Shown: piece by piece, positions 31,463 through 40,481 of the stretch | Layout of the letters: every line of letters begins with the position of its first letter | Numbering within the stretch: the first letter of the stretch is position 1 | Notes under the pieces: generated by a model | What the model was told of the DNA's origin: nothing | Seen by the model: only the letters and a program-made list of their open reading frames with translations | Database searches by the model: none | Translations under genes and position numbers: made by a program | Assembly (NCBI RefSeq): GCF_002160825.1 | Contig: NZ_NFLI01000016.1 | Coordinates: 26,272-90,271, forward strand | From: Lachnoclostridium sp. An131 | GTDB lineage: Bacteria; Bacillota; Clostridia; Lachnospirales; Lachnospiraceae | Length of the DNA: 64,000 bases | Direction: 5' to 3'

Positions 31463-32692
31463 ATGGCACAGCTGTATGAATATATAAAAATGGCCATTGA
31501 TAATATCCGGGCCAACAAGGGCCGTTCCCTGCTGACGATGCTTGGCATTATTATCGGTATTTCCTCGGTTATCATGATCATGTCTGTAGGCGGCGGAGCA
31601 AGGACGGAGATGAGCGATGCTCTGAACGCCATCGCCGGAGGCCAGCTTTATATCTCTGTCAATGACAGCGGAGACGGGGCGGCCGAATACATTACGCCGG
31701 AGGACATGGAGGCGGTAAAGGAGAAGGTTCCCCATGTAAAAGGGGTGACCCCTTCTGACAGCATGGTGGGCACTCTGCTGTCGCCCAAAGGAAATTTTGA
31801 TCTGATTGCCAATACCGGCACGGCAGATCTGGAATATACCCATAACCCGGAGATGAAATATGGTCGTTATTTTACAGACTCTGACGTGGAGGCCATGAAC
31901 CTTGTCGCAGTGATAGGGCAGAGCGACGCGATTAAAATGTTTGGAACCGACGATGTGGTAGGCATGACGGTGGAAGCGACGATCTACAATGTCACCCATG
32001 ACATTACCATCTGCGGCGTGATTCAGGAAGAGCAGTCGGACAGCGCCCTGATGGATTCCATGATGTATTCCTCCAGCTATATCACGATGTATATGCCCTA
32101 TACGGCAAATTTCGCCTTCGGCTATGAGCTGGATGAGTTTTATTCTATTTATATCATTTCAGAGGGCAGTGAATATTCCAATGCTGTCGGAAATGAATCT
32201 ATGCGTCTTTTGGAGAACCGGCATCATGCCCAGGGCGAGGATGCGTTTTTCCTGCAGGATGCAGACGCGCAGATTGCCCAGATCACGAGCGTCATCGATA
32301 TGATTACGGCCTTTATCGCTCTGGTGGCCGCCATTGCCCTGCTGGTTGGCGGAATCGGCGTTATGAATATCATGCTGGTATCCGTTACGGAGCGGACTCG
32401 TGAAATCGGAATCCGCAAGGCTCTCGGAGCGAGAACGGGCTCGATTATGATGCAGTTTTTGGCAGAGTCTGCGATTATTACCTGTATCGGCGGAGTCATA
32501 GGCATTATTTTGGGACTTCTGGGAGCCTATGGCATCTGTTCCCTTCCGATGCTGGGTATATCGCCCGACGTCAATGTGGGAACGATTATCGCTGCCACGC
32601 TGTTCTCCTCAGGCGTTGGAATCTTTTTTGGCATTTATCCGGCCAGAAAGGCTGCGCGTTTAAGCCCCATCGAGGCGTTGAGAAGAAACTAG
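31463..32692 (+). CDS. FtsX/MacB-family ABC transporter permease
   Basis: This 409-residue permease starts with the MacB-type pattern IDNIRANKGRSLLTMLGIIIGISSVIMI, then an extracytoplasmic domain (about residues 45-265), and three C-terminal membrane segments including GGIGVMNIMLVSVTERTREIGIRKALGA. It would dimerise and pair with the ATPase and adaptor encoded upstream to export a peptide, drug or lipid. An 18-bp stem follows the gene. The substrate is unknown. Confidence 0.92.
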   Translation: MAQLYEYIKMAIDNIRANKGRSLLTMLGIIIGISSVIMIMSVGGGARTEMSDALNAIAGGQLYISVNDSGDGAAEYITPEDMEAVKEKVPHVKGVTPSDSMVGTLLSPKGNFDLIANTGTADLEYTHNPEMKYGRYFTDSDVEAMNLVAVIGQSDAIKMFGTDDVVGMTVEATIYNVTHDITICGVIQEEQSDSALMDSMMYSSSYITMYMPYTANFAFGYELDEFYSIYIISEGSEYSNAVGNESMRLLENRHHAQGEDAFFLQDADAQIAQITSVIDMITAFIALVAAIALLVGGIGVMNIMLVSVTERTREIGIRKALGARTGSIMMQFLAESAIITCIGGVIGIILGLLGAYGICSLPMLGISPDVNVGTIIAATLFSSGVGIFFGIYPARKAARLSPIEALRRN

Positions 32693-32720
32693 AGGAAGAT
32701 AAAAAGAAAGGGCCTGAAAG

Positions 32721-32774
32721 CAGCGCCGGCGTACAAGGTGTCATATATAACGGCATCCTTGTACGCCGGCGCTG
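32721..32774 (+). terminator. Perfect 18-bp hairpin after the ABC exporter operon
   Basis: CAGCGCCGGCGTACAAGG (32721-32738) and CCTTGTACGCCGGCGCTG (32757-32774) pair without a mismatch around an 18-nt loop. No T-run follows directly (TCGATTTCC), so it may be a transcript-stabilising element rather than a classical terminator. Confidence 0.6.
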
Positions 32775-32817
32775 TCGATTTCCAAATATTAAAAAAGGAT
32801 AAATTTGTAATTTACTA

Positions 32818-32846
32818 TTGAAAAATGTAAAAATTTGTAGTACGAT
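32818..32846 (+). promoter_or_regulatory. Promoter of the kinase operon
   Basis: TTGAAA (32818-32823), 17 nt, then TACGAT (32841-32846). The leader of about 180 nt contains small hairpins (CTGGC-GCCAG near 32863 and GCGGA-TCCGC near 32897) but no riboswitch that I recognise. Confidence 0.6.
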
Positions 32847-33031
32847 AAATCCATCAATGAATCTGGCAGTTCGGCCAGAGAGAATTTCAACCGGGCGGAT
32901 TTCTCCGCTGAAAATCCAAGGACAAAAGATAATATAGTCAGGCATGTGATATCGGTCGGCTATCGGTCTGCTGTTACCCCGCTTATTGCTGCAAAGGCTG
33001 GAAATACAAAATCGGAAGAAGGGAAAAGAAT

Positions 33032-34720
33032 GTGCTGAAAATCGGATCCGTCATTGACGGAAAATATAAGATTCTGAACGTCATAGGAATAGGCGGCATG
33101 AGCGTCGTGTATCTGGCGATGAACGAAAGAGCGAATAAATTCTGGGCGGTCAAGGAGATTTTGAAATACGGCTGCGGGAGCCTGGAACTGGACAGAAAAG
33201 AGCTTGAGATGATGAAGCGGCTGAAGCATCCGAACATTCCCAGCATCGTGGACGTCATTGACGGGCAAAGCTCGCTTTTGATTGTGATGGATTACGTGGA
33301 GGGGCTGTCGCTGGAAGCTCTGCTTCAGGAGCAGGGGGCACAGTCCCAGGAAAAGGTTCTGGAGTGGGCCAGGCAGCTCTGCCGGGCCCTGCTGTATCTG
33401 CACAGCCGGAAGCCTCCGGTGATTTACCGGGATTTGAAGCCGGCGAATGTAATTGAGAGGCCGGATGGAACAGTGGCGCTGATTGATTTTGGCGCGGCAA
33501 GGGAATATAAGCCGGGAGGAACGAAGGATACCGTCTCTCTGGGGACGCAGGGCTATGCGGCTCCGGAACAGTATGAGGAGACGGAACAGAGCGATGCCAG
33601 AACAGATATTTACTGCCTGGGAGTCATGATGTTCCAGCTCCTGACCGGGGAAAGCCCCTACAGGCTCAGGCCGCTTGGAGAATGCGCTCCGTCTCTTTCT
33701 TCCGGCCTGGAGGCGATTGTTCAGAAATGCACGCAGGTCAGAAAGGAGGACCGGTACCAGTCCTGCGCGGAGCTTTTATATGCGCTGGAGCATTACCAGG
33801 AGCAGGACAGGACGTATCGGAAGGAGCAGAAGGGCAGAGTGATCCGCTTTGCCGCATGGATATCAGGAGCCTTTCTTTTCCTTGGGGCAGCCGGCCTTTT
33901 TCTTGGCCTGGAGACGCAGGCGAGGAGAAGCAGCTATGAAGCGTACCTGCTTGCCGCCAGGAATTCAGTCAGCAAGGGGGAAGAGCTTGACAATTATGAA
34001 AAAGCCATTTGCCTGCACCCGTACCGTGAGGAAGCGTGGCTTGGGCTTCTTCGGGAAGGATTTCTGGACGACAGTCTGCTGACGGCGGAAGAGAGCGGCA
34101 GGCTCCGCTCTGTGCTGATTCAGTATGCCGATGACGGACAGACCTATGAGGCGGTATTCCGGGAAAATCAGGCGGGCTATGCCAGGTTTGCTTACGAGGC
34201 AGGAATTGCTTATTTTTATAAATTTGAGGAGAAGGAGAATAAGAAAAGCGCCCGGAGCTATTTTGAGATTGCCGCAGCGTCAGGAGAATTGAACGAAAAT
34301 CAGACGGAACGGGCCAGACGTCTCTGCCTGATCGCCGGCTACTACTCAGAAATCGGGCTGGCGGATGCGGCGGGGGATGCCTATGTGAGCTTTCGGGATT
34401 ACTGGGATGATCTGAGGGAGCTGACGAAGGGCAGCCTGGTGGAGGAGGATAATGAGCGGACAGCCCTTGTGATGTACGGAGAACTGACGGGACAGATTGC
34501 GTCGCGGGCGTATGAATTCCGGGATGCGGGAGTGAAGGAGGAAGAGATGCTGGAACAGCTGAATCAGGTGGAAGCACACCTGAACACAGACTTTCAGGCT
34601 GCGGGCAGGGAAATGCAGCCGGGGCTGCAGGATGAGGTAAACGGACTTAAGCAGGCGGTGGAGCAGGCCAGGCGTGCCGTTTCCTCCGCCTTTGCAGGCA
34701 GAGGAGGAGCCTATGAATGA
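33032..34720 (+). CDS. Membrane Ser/Thr protein kinase (non-PASTA)
   Basis: The 562-residue protein starts with GTG and has a full Hanks-type kinase domain (about residues 8-260): glycine loop GIGGMSVVYLA, Lys41 in AVKE, catalytic YRDLKPANV with Asp134, DFGAA with Asp152 and APEQ. The usual HRD His is Tyr, as in several clostridial kinases. A membrane segment follows (about residues 272-292), then a helical exterior region of about 260 residues that looks TPR-like, with no PASTA repeats, so it is not a PrkC/PknB orthologue. It heads an operon with a small membrane protein and an Ig-like surface protein, which may be its sensor partners. Confidence 0.88.
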   Translation: MLKIGSVIDGKYKILNVIGIGGMSVVYLAMNERANKFWAVKEILKYGCGSLELDRKELEMMKRLKHPNIPSIVDVIDGQSSLLIVMDYVEGLSLEALLQEQGAQSQEKVLEWARQLCRALLYLHSRKPPVIYRDLKPANVIERPDGTVALIDFGAAREYKPGGTKDTVSLGTQGYAAPEQYEETEQSDARTDIYCLGVMMFQLLTGESPYRLRPLGECAPSLSSGLEAIVQKCTQVRKEDRYQSCAELLYALEHYQEQDRTYRKEQKGRVIRFAAWISGAFLFLGAAGLFLGLETQARRSSYEAYLLAARNSVSKGEELDNYEKAICLHPYREEAWLGLLREGFLDDSLLTAEESGRLRSVLIQYADDGQTYEAVFRENQAGYARFAYEAGIAYFYKFEEKENKKSARSYFEIAAASGELNENQTERARRLCLIAGYYSEIGLADAAGDAYVSFRDYWDDLRELTKGSLVEEDNERTALVMYGELTGQIASRAYEFRDAGVKEEEMLEQLNQVEAHLNTDFQAAGREMQPGLQDEVNGLKQAVEQARRAVSSAFAGRGGAYE

Positions 34721-35069
34721 AGCATTGTCAAAGATCGGCTTTTATCATGGATTATTTTTGGTGTGTCTTGCGGGCGCTCTGATTCTTTTTGCGGTTTCTC
34801 TGGTTTTGTTTATCCGGAGGGACATCCGGTCTGCGATTGCATTTCTGGCGGGACACAGGGCCAAAAGGGAAATTCGGCGGCTGGAAGCGGAGAATGGATG
34901 GGCGCGGGAAGAAAAGGATGCCGGGAAGAAGCGGCCTATAGGGCACGCCCAGGAAGAGGACGGGGCTACAGAGGTTTTGACAGAGAAGGAGCTGCGCAGG
35001 AGATCAGGCAGCAGTAGTTTGGAGAAAAGCAAGCTGGCATGGAGCCGGACAGGGGGAAAGAAAAGGTGA
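34713..35069 (+). CDS. Small single-pass membrane protein, possible kinase substrate
   Basis: This 118-residue protein has one membrane segment (about residues 10-32, HGLFLVCLAGALILFAVSLVLF) and a basic, charged cytosolic tail. The tail holds the Thr-containing EDGATEVLTEKEL, which resembles phospho-Thr motifs seen in small kinase targets. The ATG overlaps the kinase gene by 8 nt and its stop overlaps the next gene by 4 nt (GTGA), so all three are probably translated together. The substrate role is inferred and untested; an adaptor role between kinase and surface protein is also possible. Confidence 0.6.
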   Translation: MNEALSKIGFYHGLFLVCLAGALILFAVSLVLFIRRDIRSAIAFLAGHRAKREIRRLEAENGWAREEKDAGKKRPIGHAQEEDGATEVLTEKELRRRSGSSSLEKSKLAWSRTGGKKR

Positions 35070-38000
35070 AAAGAAGGGTACTGCTGTTTTTGTTTCTGCT
35101 GATGCTGATTCAGAGCAGCATAAAACTGGAAAGTTTTGCACAGTCCGTGCAGACAGGAGAAGAAGCGGAGCAATCTGCGGAGGAAGAAGAGGAAGGACAG
35201 AAAAAATTTCCTTCATTTTCCAAAGAGAATATTGTTCTCAGCCAGGAAGCAAATGAACATGGCTGGATAAACCAGGATACGGTATTTACGGTATCTCTGC
35301 CGGAAGGCGGAGACTATGCAGAAGGAACGCTTTTTGTGGAATATAAAAAGCAGGAGGACGCGACATGGACTGCCATGAGCTGCGATTCGGAGCAGCCGTT
35401 CCAATATGCATTTATGGAGAGCGACTCTTTTTATGACGGTGCTTATCAGTTCCGCCTGTGCAGCGATATGGGGAATAGTGCGCCGGAAGAGGAGTGGGTG
35501 ACAATTCCCTTTCGAAAAGACAGCCTGGCTCCGATGCTCCTTTCCTTTGCAGCAGAAGAAAGCTGCGTTCAGTTTGTCCCCTGGGAGGGGGGAACGATCC
35601 CTCTTTATAAAAATAAGGAGGGGGCAGATATTACGTTTGAGCTTGTGATTGACGATGGGGAAAAGGAATGGCAGGAGCAGGCGGTTCATATTCAGATCGT
35701 CGATGTGGCTGAGGACAGGATCGCGGCAGAATTCAGAGGAGGCGACAGCGCTCTTGCATGGACGCATGAGGGGAGGCTCCACAGGGCTGTGTTCGGATTC
35801 GACGGAGAGGCAGGAAAAGAATCTGTTTATCAGATCCGGTTCAGCTACAGTGACAAAGCGGACAATTACATGTGTGACGGACGTGAAGAAAGCACGGAGA
35901 CAGGAAAAGAATTTCCGGCAGAGGTACAGGAGCAGGGAGTCTGCGTCAGCGGGCTGTTTGTTCTGGATCATGCAGCCCCCGGGCTTTGGGTGGATTGCAC
36001 GGAGGCTGTCAGGATGATAAAGGACGGAAAGGATTGTACTGCTTCCGAGGTGTCTGCGGCAGACTGTACTTCTTATTATAATGCGGATATTATGGTGAAA
36101 TTCGTAATTCAGGACGAGCATATGAAATTCGCGGATTTGGAAGGAGAGAATGGAGAAGTGCCTGCACCGGAGAATTTCAGGCTGGAGCTTGTAAAAAGGG
36201 AAGGCGGCGCGGAGGATGCAGGAAGCGTGGAGGAGGTGACTGCTGCGGTAAAGTGGAACGGGCAGGAGACAGAAGGAATGGGCTATGAGGGCAGCTTTCA
36301 GATTTCTGAGGAAGGAGATTACCGGCTTCGTGCTTTTTATGCGGATGCAGCAGGCAATCCGGTACAGGTCGGTGAAGCTGGAGAGCCTTTGATTCAGGGG
36401 ATGCCAGAAGCCGGCTGCTGGGAGAGCCCGCTTCTGGTGCTTGACAGAACTGCGCCCATTCTGTCCATCCACTGTACAGAGATTCCGAGGGCGGAGTACT
36501 GCGGCAGAAGGTATTTTAATACAGATGTCATGATCCAGCTGGCAGTGGAAGATGAGAATTTCCGGGTACAGGAGCTGAAGAAGGTTCTTCTTGGGTTTGA
36601 AGCGGTGGATGGCAGTGGTGAAAGCCTGAAGGAGGATACAGATCTTATGAGGTTCCTGAGCAGCCTGGAGGATACGGAGGTCAGCCGTGCAGTCTGGACT
36701 GTGGAGCTTCCCTTTAGCACGGACGCCAATTACAGCGTTCCGATTGCGCTCTGTGATCTTGCGGGAAACCAGGCAGTGTGGAAGGAAGACAGCCAGGAGA
36801 GAGGCGGAGTAGAAAACCCGGAAGATGGGGAGGAAGAGCCTGCGGAAAAGGAGCCTGTGGAAAAAGAGCCTGTGGAAGAAGAGTCTGTGGAGGAAGAAGC
36901 CGTACATATGGAGTACCTCACAATAGATAAGGACACGCCAAAAGAATCAGCTTTTGAGTATTCCAAGGGACAGGCGGTCAATTATCTTCCCGGTGGCTGG
37001 CTGTTTTCCGGGGAAAAGACAGATATAAAGATAACCGCGGAGGACGGAATCTCCGGAATCAGGGAAATTCATTTTGAGTTTACGGATCTGGATGGAGAGA
37101 AAACGATCCGGACACAAAAATTCCAGCCCTCTGTGCAGGGGGCGTTTACAGCGTCGCTTCCCCTGGAGGACAGGGAGGATTTTAAAGGAACAGTGACCAT
37201 CCGGATTTATGACTGGGCGGGGAACTGTCTGGAGAAAAGCAGAGGCTGTGCGGTGGAGAGTGGCAAACGGCATCAGAGCTCCGGAACCGCGCGGATCGAT
37301 ACCTTGACGGAGCCTTCCCGAACGGTAGATGGAGTGCACTATTACAATACGGATGTAACCTTCCGGCTGACGCTGGCAGATGAATTTTCCGGTCTTGGAA
37401 GCTTCCGGTATTCCGGCGGAAATACGCTGGCCGGCGGAAGAAATTATGCGGAGGAGGCCGGAGAGGACTTAGGCACAGCTTCCGAACAGGAGATCACATA
37501 TGAATTTTCCCGGGAGCTGACGCTGGAGGCTTCCGTGAATAATGAAAATGATATTCTGGCGGAAGCCTCCTATGTGGATAATGCGGGCTATACCGGCGCC
37601 GTGGAATGCCGCTATCATATTGATGTGGCCACTCCGGAGATTTCCGTGGAATATGATCTGAATGAACCGGCGGGAGGCCGCTATTACCACCAGCCCCGTA
37701 CAGCTACGGTTACGATCAGAGAAAGAAATTTTGACGAGCGTGATGTGGATTTCCAGATTACAAGCACAGAAGGGCATATGCCGGAGATCAGCGGGTGGAC
37801 TTCGACAGGCAGCGGAGACGATACGCTTCATGTCTGCAGGCTTGTTTTTTCAGAGGATGGAGATTATACGTTTACGCTGGCCTTTCAGGATTTGGCAGGA
37901 AATCGTGCGGTTTACGGAAAAACAGATGAATTCACGATTGACCGGACTGCGCCGGAGCTGACCGTATCCTGGGATAATACGGACAGCAGGAATGGGATTT

Positions 38001-39403
38001 ATTATGCGGACAGCCGGACGGCAGTGATTACAGTGCAGGAGCATAATTTTGACGAGGCGCTGCTGGATATTGCCGTGACGGCAGAAAAGGATCCTAAGGC
38101 GGGGAGGATGGAAGAAGCTGCTGCAGGAGAAGGCGAAGAAAAAGATATAGCGGCTGTCCCCTCCGTATCTGCATGGAGCCACAGCGGCGATCGGCATACA
38201 GCCAGGATTACCTTTGCACGGGATGGAATCTATACGCTGGCGATTGAAGGGGAGGATCTGGCTGGAAACAGGCTGACAGCATATGAAACGGAAGCCTTTG
38301 TCATCGACTGTACTCCTCCGGAGGCTCTGATTTTTGATGTCACGGATCGGTCAGCAAACAGAGGAGAGGTAAGCCCGGGAATCCGGCTTTCGGATACGAA
38401 CCTGGATCCGGACAGCGTAAGGATCCTTCTGGCGGGCAGCCAGAAGGGGGAAATTTCCTGGGAAGGGACGCAGACGCCTGTTCAAAATGGTATGGAATTG
38501 AAAATGAAGGACTTTGCCTATGTGCCGGAGATGGACGATATGTATATTCTGCGGGCAGCTGTCCGGGATTTGGCCGGCAATCAAAGCGAAGCCCAGGTAC
38601 GCTTTTCTGTGAACCGTTTTGGCTCAGTCTACAGCTTTGACGCGAAGACGGAAGCGCTTGTGGGAAAGAACGGAAAATATTACACGAATCAGGAGCAGGA
38701 TCTCGTGATCACAGAGACGAACGTGGATACATTGGAATTTCGTGAAATCATCTGTAATCAGGATGGAAAGCTTCGTACGCTGCTGGAAGGAGCAGATTAT
38801 ACGGTAAAGGAAAGCGGGGATTCTTCCGGGTGGAAGCAGTATACTTATACGATAGGCAGGGAGAATTTTAAAGAAGAGGGAACGTATCTTCTGGTGATTT
38901 ATTCAGAAGACAGGGCCGAAAATGTCTCAGATACCGGTTCAAAAGGGAAGAAGATAGAATTTGCCGTGGATAAGACAAAACCCGACATACGGATATCAGG
39001 CGCAGAGAACAGAGGGCAGTACCGGGAAGGCGAACGGGAAGTGACGCTGGATATCTATGATAATCTGCGGCTGCAGGAGGTGTCTGTGAGCCTGAATGGG
39101 GAAGAGACAGTTTACAGCGCTTCAGAGCTGGAGGAGAACGGCGGAAGAATTGTTCTGCAGATAAAAGGACAGAATTACTGGCAGGAGCTTGCGGCAGAAG
39201 CCAGGGACGCTGCGGGGAATACTGTTCGGACAGAGACGCTGCGCCTGCTGGTTACGCCAAACCTTCTGGTACAGCTTCTTATGAATAAGGCTGCGTGCGG
39301 GGCTGCGGCAGCGGTACTGCTGATTCTGATCGCCGGAAGCGTCTGCCTGTTTCGTACAAGGGCAGAAAAGGAAATGGAAAAAGACGGTGAAAAAAGAATA
39401 TAA
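35066..39403 (+). CDS. Large surface protein with repeated Ig-like domains
   Basis: I chose the GTG at 35066, overlapping the previous stop, since it gives a proper signal peptide (KRRVLLFLFLLMLIQSSIKL, cleaved near SFAQS); AGGGGGA lies 8 nt upstream. The 1445-residue product has about nine Ig-like repeats, recognised by ends of the form D-x-AGN (DLAGNQAV, DWAGNCLE, DLAGNRAV, DLAGNRLT and others) and starts such as DRTAPxL. Near residues 590-613 lies an acidic linker of five-residue repeats. The C-terminus is a membrane anchor (about 1408-1428) with a short basic tail and no LPXTG. It is probably an adhesin or receptor anchored to the membrane. Translational coupling to a Ser/Thr kinase is its most unusual feature. 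Confidence 0.75.
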   Translation: MKRRVLLFLFLLMLIQSSIKLESFAQSVQTGEEAEQSAEEEEEGQKKFPSFSKENIVLSQEANEHGWINQDTVFTVSLPEGGDYAEGTLFVEYKKQEDATWTAMSCDSEQPFQYAFMESDSFYDGAYQFRLCSDMGNSAPEEEWVTIPFRKDSLAPMLLSFAAEESCVQFVPWEGGTIPLYKNKEGADITFELVIDDGEKEWQEQAVHIQIVDVAEDRIAAEFRGGDSALAWTHEGRLHRAVFGFDGEAGKESVYQIRFSYSDKADNYMCDGREESTETGKEFPAEVQEQGVCVSGLFVLDHAAPGLWVDCTEAVRMIKDGKDCTASEVSAADCTSYYNADIMVKFVIQDEHMKFADLEGENGEVPAPENFRLELVKREGGAEDAGSVEEVTAAVKWNGQETEGMGYEGSFQISEEGDYRLRAFYADAAGNPVQVGEAGEPLIQGMPEAGCWESPLLVLDRTAPILSIHCTEIPRAEYCGRRYFNTDVMIQLAVEDENFRVQELKKVLLGFEAVDGSGESLKEDTDLMRFLSSLEDTEVSRAVWTVELPFSTDANYSVPIALCDLAGNQAVWKEDSQERGGVENPEDGEEEPAEKEPVEKEPVEEESVEEEAVHMEYLTIDKDTPKESAFEYSKGQAVNYLPGGWLFSGEKTDIKITAEDGISGIREIHFEFTDLDGEKTIRTQKFQPSVQGAFTASLPLEDREDFKGTVTIRIYDWAGNCLEKSRGCAVESGKRHQSSGTARIDTLTEPSRTVDGVHYYNTDVTFRLTLADEFSGLGSFRYSGGNTLAGGRNYAEEAGEDLGTASEQEITYEFSRELTLEASVNNENDILAEASYVDNAGYTGAVECRYHIDVATPEISVEYDLNEPAGGRYYHQPRTATVTIRERNFDERDVDFQITSTEGHMPEISGWTSTGSGDDTLHVCRLVFSEDGDYTFTLAFQDLAGNRAVYGKTDEFTIDRTAPELTVSWDNTDSRNGIYYADSRTAVITVQEHNFDEALLDIAVTAEKDPKAGRMEEAAAGEGEEKDIAAVPSVSAWSHSGDRHTARITFARDGIYTLAIEGEDLAGNRLTAYETEAFVIDCTPPEALIFDVTDRSANRGEVSPGIRLSDTNLDPDSVRILLAGSQKGEISWEGTQTPVQNGMELKMKDFAYVPEMDDMYILRAAVRDLAGNQSEAQVRFSVNRFGSVYSFDAKTEALVGKNGKYYTNQEQDLVITETNVDTLEFREIICNQDGKLRTLLEGADYTVKESGDSSGWKQYTYTIGRENFKEEGTYLLVIYSEDRAENVSDTGSKGKKIEFAVDKTKPDIRISGAENRGQYREGEREVTLDIYDNLRLQEVSVSLNGEETVYSASELEENGGRIVLQIKGQNYWQELAAEARDAAGNTVRTETLRLLVTPNLLVQLLMNKAACGAAAAVLLILIAGSVCLFRTRAEKEMEKDGEKRI
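36836..36904 (+). repeat. 15-nt tandem repeat encoding EP(V/A)E(K/E)
   Basis: Between 36836 and 36904 a 15-nt unit (GAGCCTGTGGAAAAA and variants) occurs about 4.5 times in frame. It encodes an acidic spacer inside the surface protein and is a likely site of length variation by slippage. Confidence 0.8.
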
Positions 39404-39410
39404 AAATCAG

Positions 39411-39439
39411 TTGACACTGCAGAAGGTATGTGCTATGAT
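39411..39439 (+). promoter_or_regulatory. Promoter of infC-rpmI-rplT
   Basis: TTGACA (39411-39416), 17 nt, then TATGAT (39434-39439): a near-consensus strong promoter, as expected for ribosomal genes. Its -35 lies 8 nt after the end of the surface protein gene. Confidence 0.85.
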
Positions 39440-39445
39440 AACTCA

Positions 39446-39580
39446 GTGACAGCAAGCAGAGTATCCACTCTCACCTTAGCGCAGAAGGCGACTCGGGTTT
39501 ATCATTATCGGCATAACAGGTATATTTTATACCTTGTGTTTTGATATTTCAAGTGGATAGTCTGACTATCCACTTTTTCT
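39446..39580 (+). promoter_or_regulatory. infC leader with attenuator (probable L20 leader)
   Basis: The transcript leader runs about 158 nt to the infC start. It ends in a 9-bp stem, AGTGGATAG (39552-39560) with CTATCCACT (39566-39574), and a T-run: an intrinsic terminator. An upstream GTATCCACT at about 39460 could pair with AGTGGATA and prevent it. This is the arrangement of the L20-binding leaders of Firmicutes, where excess ribosomal protein L20 causes termination. Pairing is visible; L20 control is inferred from the gene set. Confidence 0.75.
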
Positions 39581-39603
39581 TTCTTAATAAGGAGGGTACT
39601 ACA

Positions 39604-40113
39604 ATTAGCGATTTAATGATTAACGAACAGATCCGGGATAAGGAGGTCCGCCTCATTGGAGTGAACGGAGAGCAGCTGGGAATCATGTCTGCAAGAGACG
39701 CGATGCGGATTGCCCGGGAAGCAGAACTTGATCTGGTAAAGATTGCGCCGACGGCGAAGCCGCCTGTATGCAAGATCATCGATTATGGTAAGTTCAAGTA
39801 CGAGCAGGCCAGAAAAGAGAAGGAAGCCCGCAAGAAGCAGAAAACGATTGAGATTAAGGAAGTTCGTTTGTCACCGAATATCGAGGAGAATGACCTGAAC
39901 ACGAAGGTAAGCGCGGCCAGGAAGTTCATTCAGAAGGGCGATAAGGTCAAGGTGACCTTGCGTTTCCGCGGAAGAGAGATGGCGCATGTGCAGAAGACGA
40001 AGCAGATTCTGGATGTGTTTGCCGAGAAGCTGTCAGACATTGCGGTAGTGGAGAAGGCTCCGAAGCTGGAAGGCCGGCAGATGATGATGTTTCTTACAGA
40101 GAAGCGTCAGTAG
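39604..40113 (+). CDS. infC: Translation initiation factor IF-3 (AUU start)
   Basis: The 169-residue factor has the full IF-3 pattern: MINEQIRDKEVRLIG, LVKIAPTAKPPVCKIIDYGK and KVTLRFRGREMAHV. The best start is ATT at 39604, with GGAGGG ending 7 nt upstream. The first in-frame ATG (39616) is 19 nt from that site, too far. A non-standard AUU start is the known basis of IF-3 self-control: IF-3 rejects AUU starts, so high IF-3 lowers its own translation. It leads the infC-rpmI-rplT operon. Confidence 0.95.
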   Translation: MSDLMINEQIRDKEVRLIGVNGEQLGIMSARDAMRIAREAELDLVKIAPTAKPPVCKIIDYGKFKYEQARKEKEARKKQKTIEIKEVRLSPNIEENDLNTKVSAARKFIQKGDKVKVTLRFRGREMAHVQKTKQILDVFAEKLSDIAVVEKAPKLEGRQMMMFLTEKRQ

Positions 40114-40226
40114 TTTTTGAGAATCAGCCACAGAGGTGGAATGATTTTAATAGAAATTGAAAAAGCAGATGTAACTATTCGGTACTGAACGGTTACAGGC
40201 AGACTAGAATAGGAGGAGTATATAAA

Positions 40227-40424
40227 ATGCCTAAAATTAAGACAAGCAGAGCTGCTGCAAAGCGTTTCAAAGTGACAGGAACCGGCAAACTCAAGAGAAT
40301 GAAAGCTTATAAGAGCCATATCTTAACCAAGAAATCTCAGAAGAGAAAGAGAAATCTCAGAAAAGCAACGATTACAGATGCTACCAATGTAAAGAGCATG
40401 AAGAAGATTCTTCCGTATCTGTAA
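40227..40424 (+). CDS. rpmI: 50S ribosomal protein L35
   Basis: The 65-residue basic protein reads [45 protein letters not shown] and ends MKKILPYL, a full-length L35. A strong AGGAGG precedes it. It lies between infC and rplT in the conserved order. Confidence 0.98.
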   Translation: MPKIKTSRAAAKRFKVTGTGKLKRMKAYKSHILTKKSQKRKRNLRKATITDATNVKSMKKILPYL

Positions 40425-40481
40425 GCCAATTGTTGCAGAGGAATGTCGTAGAATCGGGAAATTTCAAGGAGGAAAAGAGAA

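Noticed and set aside
32850..33031. Riboswitch in the kinase leader
   Set aside because: There are small hairpins, but I could not match cyclic-di-GMP, guanidine, SAM or other motif cores, and no terminator or sequestered ribosome site is evident.
33032..34720. Naming the kinase prkC/pknB
   Set aside because: The exterior region has no PASTA repeats, and the neighbours are not the usual phosphatase, RsgA and Rpe genes.
36836..36904. CRISPR-like array
   Set aside because: The unit is 15 nt with no spacers and codes in frame for an acidic linker. No CRISPR array or cas gene was seen anywhere in the window.
35213..36907. Long open frame (about 560 codons) antisense to the surface protein gene
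   Set aside because: It lacks family motifs and a ribosome site and mirrors the codon bias of the real gene. The same holds for long antisense frames at 10131-11168, 18071-19171, 24888-26225, 47918-49159 and 12496-13683, and for the plus-strand frame at 7567-9048 opposite nrdD.
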